From Pectinophora gossypiella (taxonomy: Eukaryota > Arthropoda > Insecta > Lepidoptera > Gelechiidae), in NCBI RefSeq assembly GCF_024362695.1, contig NC_065415.1, forward strand, positions 13,557,438-13,621,437: a stretch of DNA of 64,000 nucleotides, in the 5' to 3' direction. How positions within the stretch are numbered: the first letter of the stretch is position 1; each line of letters begins with the position of its first letter. A program made the translations under genes and the position numbers. The notes under the pieces were generated by a model that was not told where the DNA came from, searched no databases, and saw only the letters and a program-made list of their open reading frames with translations. Shown here in pieces: positions 62,439 to 64,000 of the stretch.

Positions 62439-63362
62439 TTGTATAATAATCAAAACAAAAACTTGTCCTCTTATGGTGACGACCTCCGCATCCCTTATGT
62501 TGCGGAGGCCTTGGAGGCCTGGGAGACACTGTGTCCAGATTACGACCGTCCTTCTAACCCTGCCAGCCAGCAAGCTTGGGACGAAACCGTATCCAAGCAT
62601 TTCTCATCCGGGCTCATTGAGGAGGCCGTGGGTGCGGATGAAGCCAGGTTGCGCGCTGCTGCCAGTCCGGAGTCAGGACTCTGGCTGAGTGCTTTACCCT
62701 CTCCACATATGGGCACTCTGCTAGATAATGACTCCATACGGATCGCAGCGGCGCTGCGGCTGGGGTGCAACATATGCGAGCCTCATCGATGTGTTTGTGG
62801 CAGCATGGTCGAGGCGAATGGACACCATGGCTTGGCATGCAATAAATGCGCAGGTAGAATGTCTCGTCACCAGACAATCAATGCCATATTAAAACGAGCC
62901 GTGGCGTCAGCGGGTGTGCCGTGCGTTCTGGAGCCGCCAGGTTTGTCCCGTTCTGACGGTAAGCGGCCGGACGGTCTCACGTTGATTCCGTGGAAAAAAG
63001 GGCGATGTCTTGTGTGGGACGCCACATGCGTTAGCACGTATGCGGCTTCTCATATAAGAGGAACCAAACGTGCTGCTGGCTCAGCAGCCGAGGCAGCGGC
63101 CGGTCTCAAGCACGGTAAGTACGCCAACCTGGAATCGACGTATGACTTTGTGCCGTTTGCCGTCGAAACGGCGGGGACTTGGGGTTCTGAAGCGAAGCGC
63201 TTTATCAGAGAGGTGGGTAAGCGGCTAAGGGAGCAGGGGGGCGACTCCCGGTCCGGGCATTACTTAGCGCAGCATATTTCTCTCGCCATCCAACGGGGCA
63301 ACGCTGCGAGCGTGATGGGCACATTCGGTCGAGAGGTGATAAAAGGGAGCATTTTTAATTGA
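62439..63362 (+). CDS. LINE-U: zinc-finger plus PD-(D/E)XK-like C-terminal ORF of a retroelement
   Basis: 307 codons with no stop, GC-rich between AT-rich flanks. The first 15 or so residues are probably flank, since the conserved part starts near RIPYVAEALEAW. Cysteines and histidines C110, C113, C118, C120, H129, C134, C137 and H144 suggest a zinc-binding region. Then comes RSDGKRPDG (P177-D178) and LVWDATCV (D194), spaced like a PD-(D/E)XK nuclease core, though a clear catalytic Lys is not visible. The end QHISLAIQRGNAASVMGTF is conserved. I know this arrangement as the C-terminal part of reverse-transcriptase ORFs repeated in many invertebrate genomes; the clade is uncertain. No RT domain is upstream, so it is 5'-truncated, yet the frame is intact. 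Relatives are at 57354 and 59813. Confidence 0.65.
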   Translation: MYNNQNKNLSSYGDDLRIPYVAEALEAWETLCPDYDRPSNPASQQAWDETVSKHFSSGLIEEAVGADEARLRAAASPESGLWLSALPSPHMGTLLDNDSIRIAAALRLGCNICEPHRCVCGSMVEANGHHGLACNKCAGRMSRHQTINAILKRAVASAGVPCVLEPPGLSRSDGKRPDGLTLIPWKKGRCLVWDATCVSTYAASHIRGTKRAAGSAAEAAAGLKHGKYANLESTYDFVPFAVETAGTWGSEAKRFIREVGKRLREQGGDSRSGHYLAQHISLAIQRGNAASVMGTFGREVIKGSIFN

Positions 63363-63799
63363 GCTTTTTAATTTAGTTTTAGTAGTATAGTTTTAATCCT
63401 TATTTTTGCGTTTATTACCTATTCTTATTTTTTGTAAACTTGTTTATTACTGTTTTTTATAAGTGAAAAGAATATATATTTTTTGTAAATGCATAATAAA
63501 TATTCTGTCAACTATTTGTCATTTATAAATTAAAATTACGATAAACAAAAACATTATATAAACACCTCAGTTTTCCCTTAATCCCTAATTAATAATAACC
63601 CACAAATCCAAGCAGTATTTAGACCAGGCACACTTAACACAGTCCCAACATTCTGCCCCTAAAATGGTCAGTTCATAATTAGGCCATGTACTTACCTACT
63701 TAATTATAAAGGTCTTTTTACTACTCTCTAGAATTTTTACAACAATTTGCAAAAAGAAGTCTTCAATTGCTGCCTTTTCACCATATATTTTGTTCTTTG
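63363..63799. other. AT-rich, no gene recognised
   Basis: It includes the probable 3' UTR of the LINE-U copy (TTTTTTATAAGTG, AATAAATATTC) and unassigned DNA. Confidence 0.3.
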
Positions 63800-63995
63800 T
63801 ATTTTTAATATACTTTATTGCACTTAACAACTAGTTACATCACAAACAAGAAATGGACGTTTACAAGGGTGGACTTATCTCTAAGAGAGATTTCTTCCAG
63901 CCAACCCAGAGGTAGTATTACAATAACTGCGGAAGAATAAAAAGAGGTGCAATATATTAAATACATTATAATAATTATATCTACATATAAAACCG
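63800..63995 (-). repeat. Dispersed LINE-tail repeat, also at 7465-7668
   Basis: On the minus strand: TTGCACCTCTTTTTATTC, GGTTGGCTGGAAGAAATCTC, AACTAGTTGTTAAGTGCAAT, then AAAGTATATT. Confidence 0.6.
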
Positions 63996-64000
63996 TTTAA

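Overview
This window looks like eukaryotic nuclear DNA from an insect, most likely a moth or butterfly (Lepidoptera). The reasons are AT-rich sequence, introns with GT..AG borders, a TATA plus TCAGT-type initiator promoter, a Jockey-type LINE, and very many tRNA-headed SINEs, MITEs and LINE 3' ends of the kinds common in lepidopteran genomes. The assignment to Lepidoptera is inference; species cannot be read from the sequence. There are no operons, no rRNA genes, no convincing functional tRNA genes and no CRISPR arrays.

Two host genes could be assembled by joining exons. (1) On the minus strand at 688-3678, three phase-0 exons encode a 250-residue predicted secreted protein. It has a signal peptide, a charged module present in both exon 2 and exon 3, an Arg-rich CX3C-X11-CX3C motif and a Thr/Ser-rich tail. 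A TATA box and initiator sit upstream. I do not recognise the family. (2) On the plus strand at 53390-58535, three exons encode a 173-residue protein with a complete N-terminal THAP zinc finger.

The largest object is a complete Jockey-type non-LTR retrotransposon at 32073-37590. It has a 5' UTR, an intact ORF1 with three zinc knuckles, an intact ORF2 (endonuclease plus reverse transcriptase), a 62-nt poly(A) tail and a perfect 12-bp target-site duplication. Fragments related to its 3' end lie near 4.0-4.6, 19.1, 40.6 and 44.2 kb. Other LINE remains are an RTE-like C-terminus (9935-10441), many short ORF2 C-termini, and a GC-rich 307-codon zinc-finger/nuclease-like C-terminal ORF at 62439-63362.

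Most of the rest is a layered mosaic of short elements. I use local labels: SINE-A to SINE-F for Pol III type repeats, MITE-1 to MITE-7 for short inverted-repeat elements, LINE-R/S/T/U for LINE fragments, and Rep-G/H/I/K for other dispersed repeats. Three points stand out. SINE-A, B and C have different heads but share one central module. SINE-C joins a tRNA-like A box to a 5S-rRNA-like segment. SINE-A and C share their 3' tail with the RTE-like LINE-T, and SINE-D shares its tail with LINE-R, which suggests SINE/LINE partnerships. A near-perfect inverted duplication with 246-nt arms lies at 49577-50146. Boundaries of repeats are by eye and usually good to about 5-20 nt.
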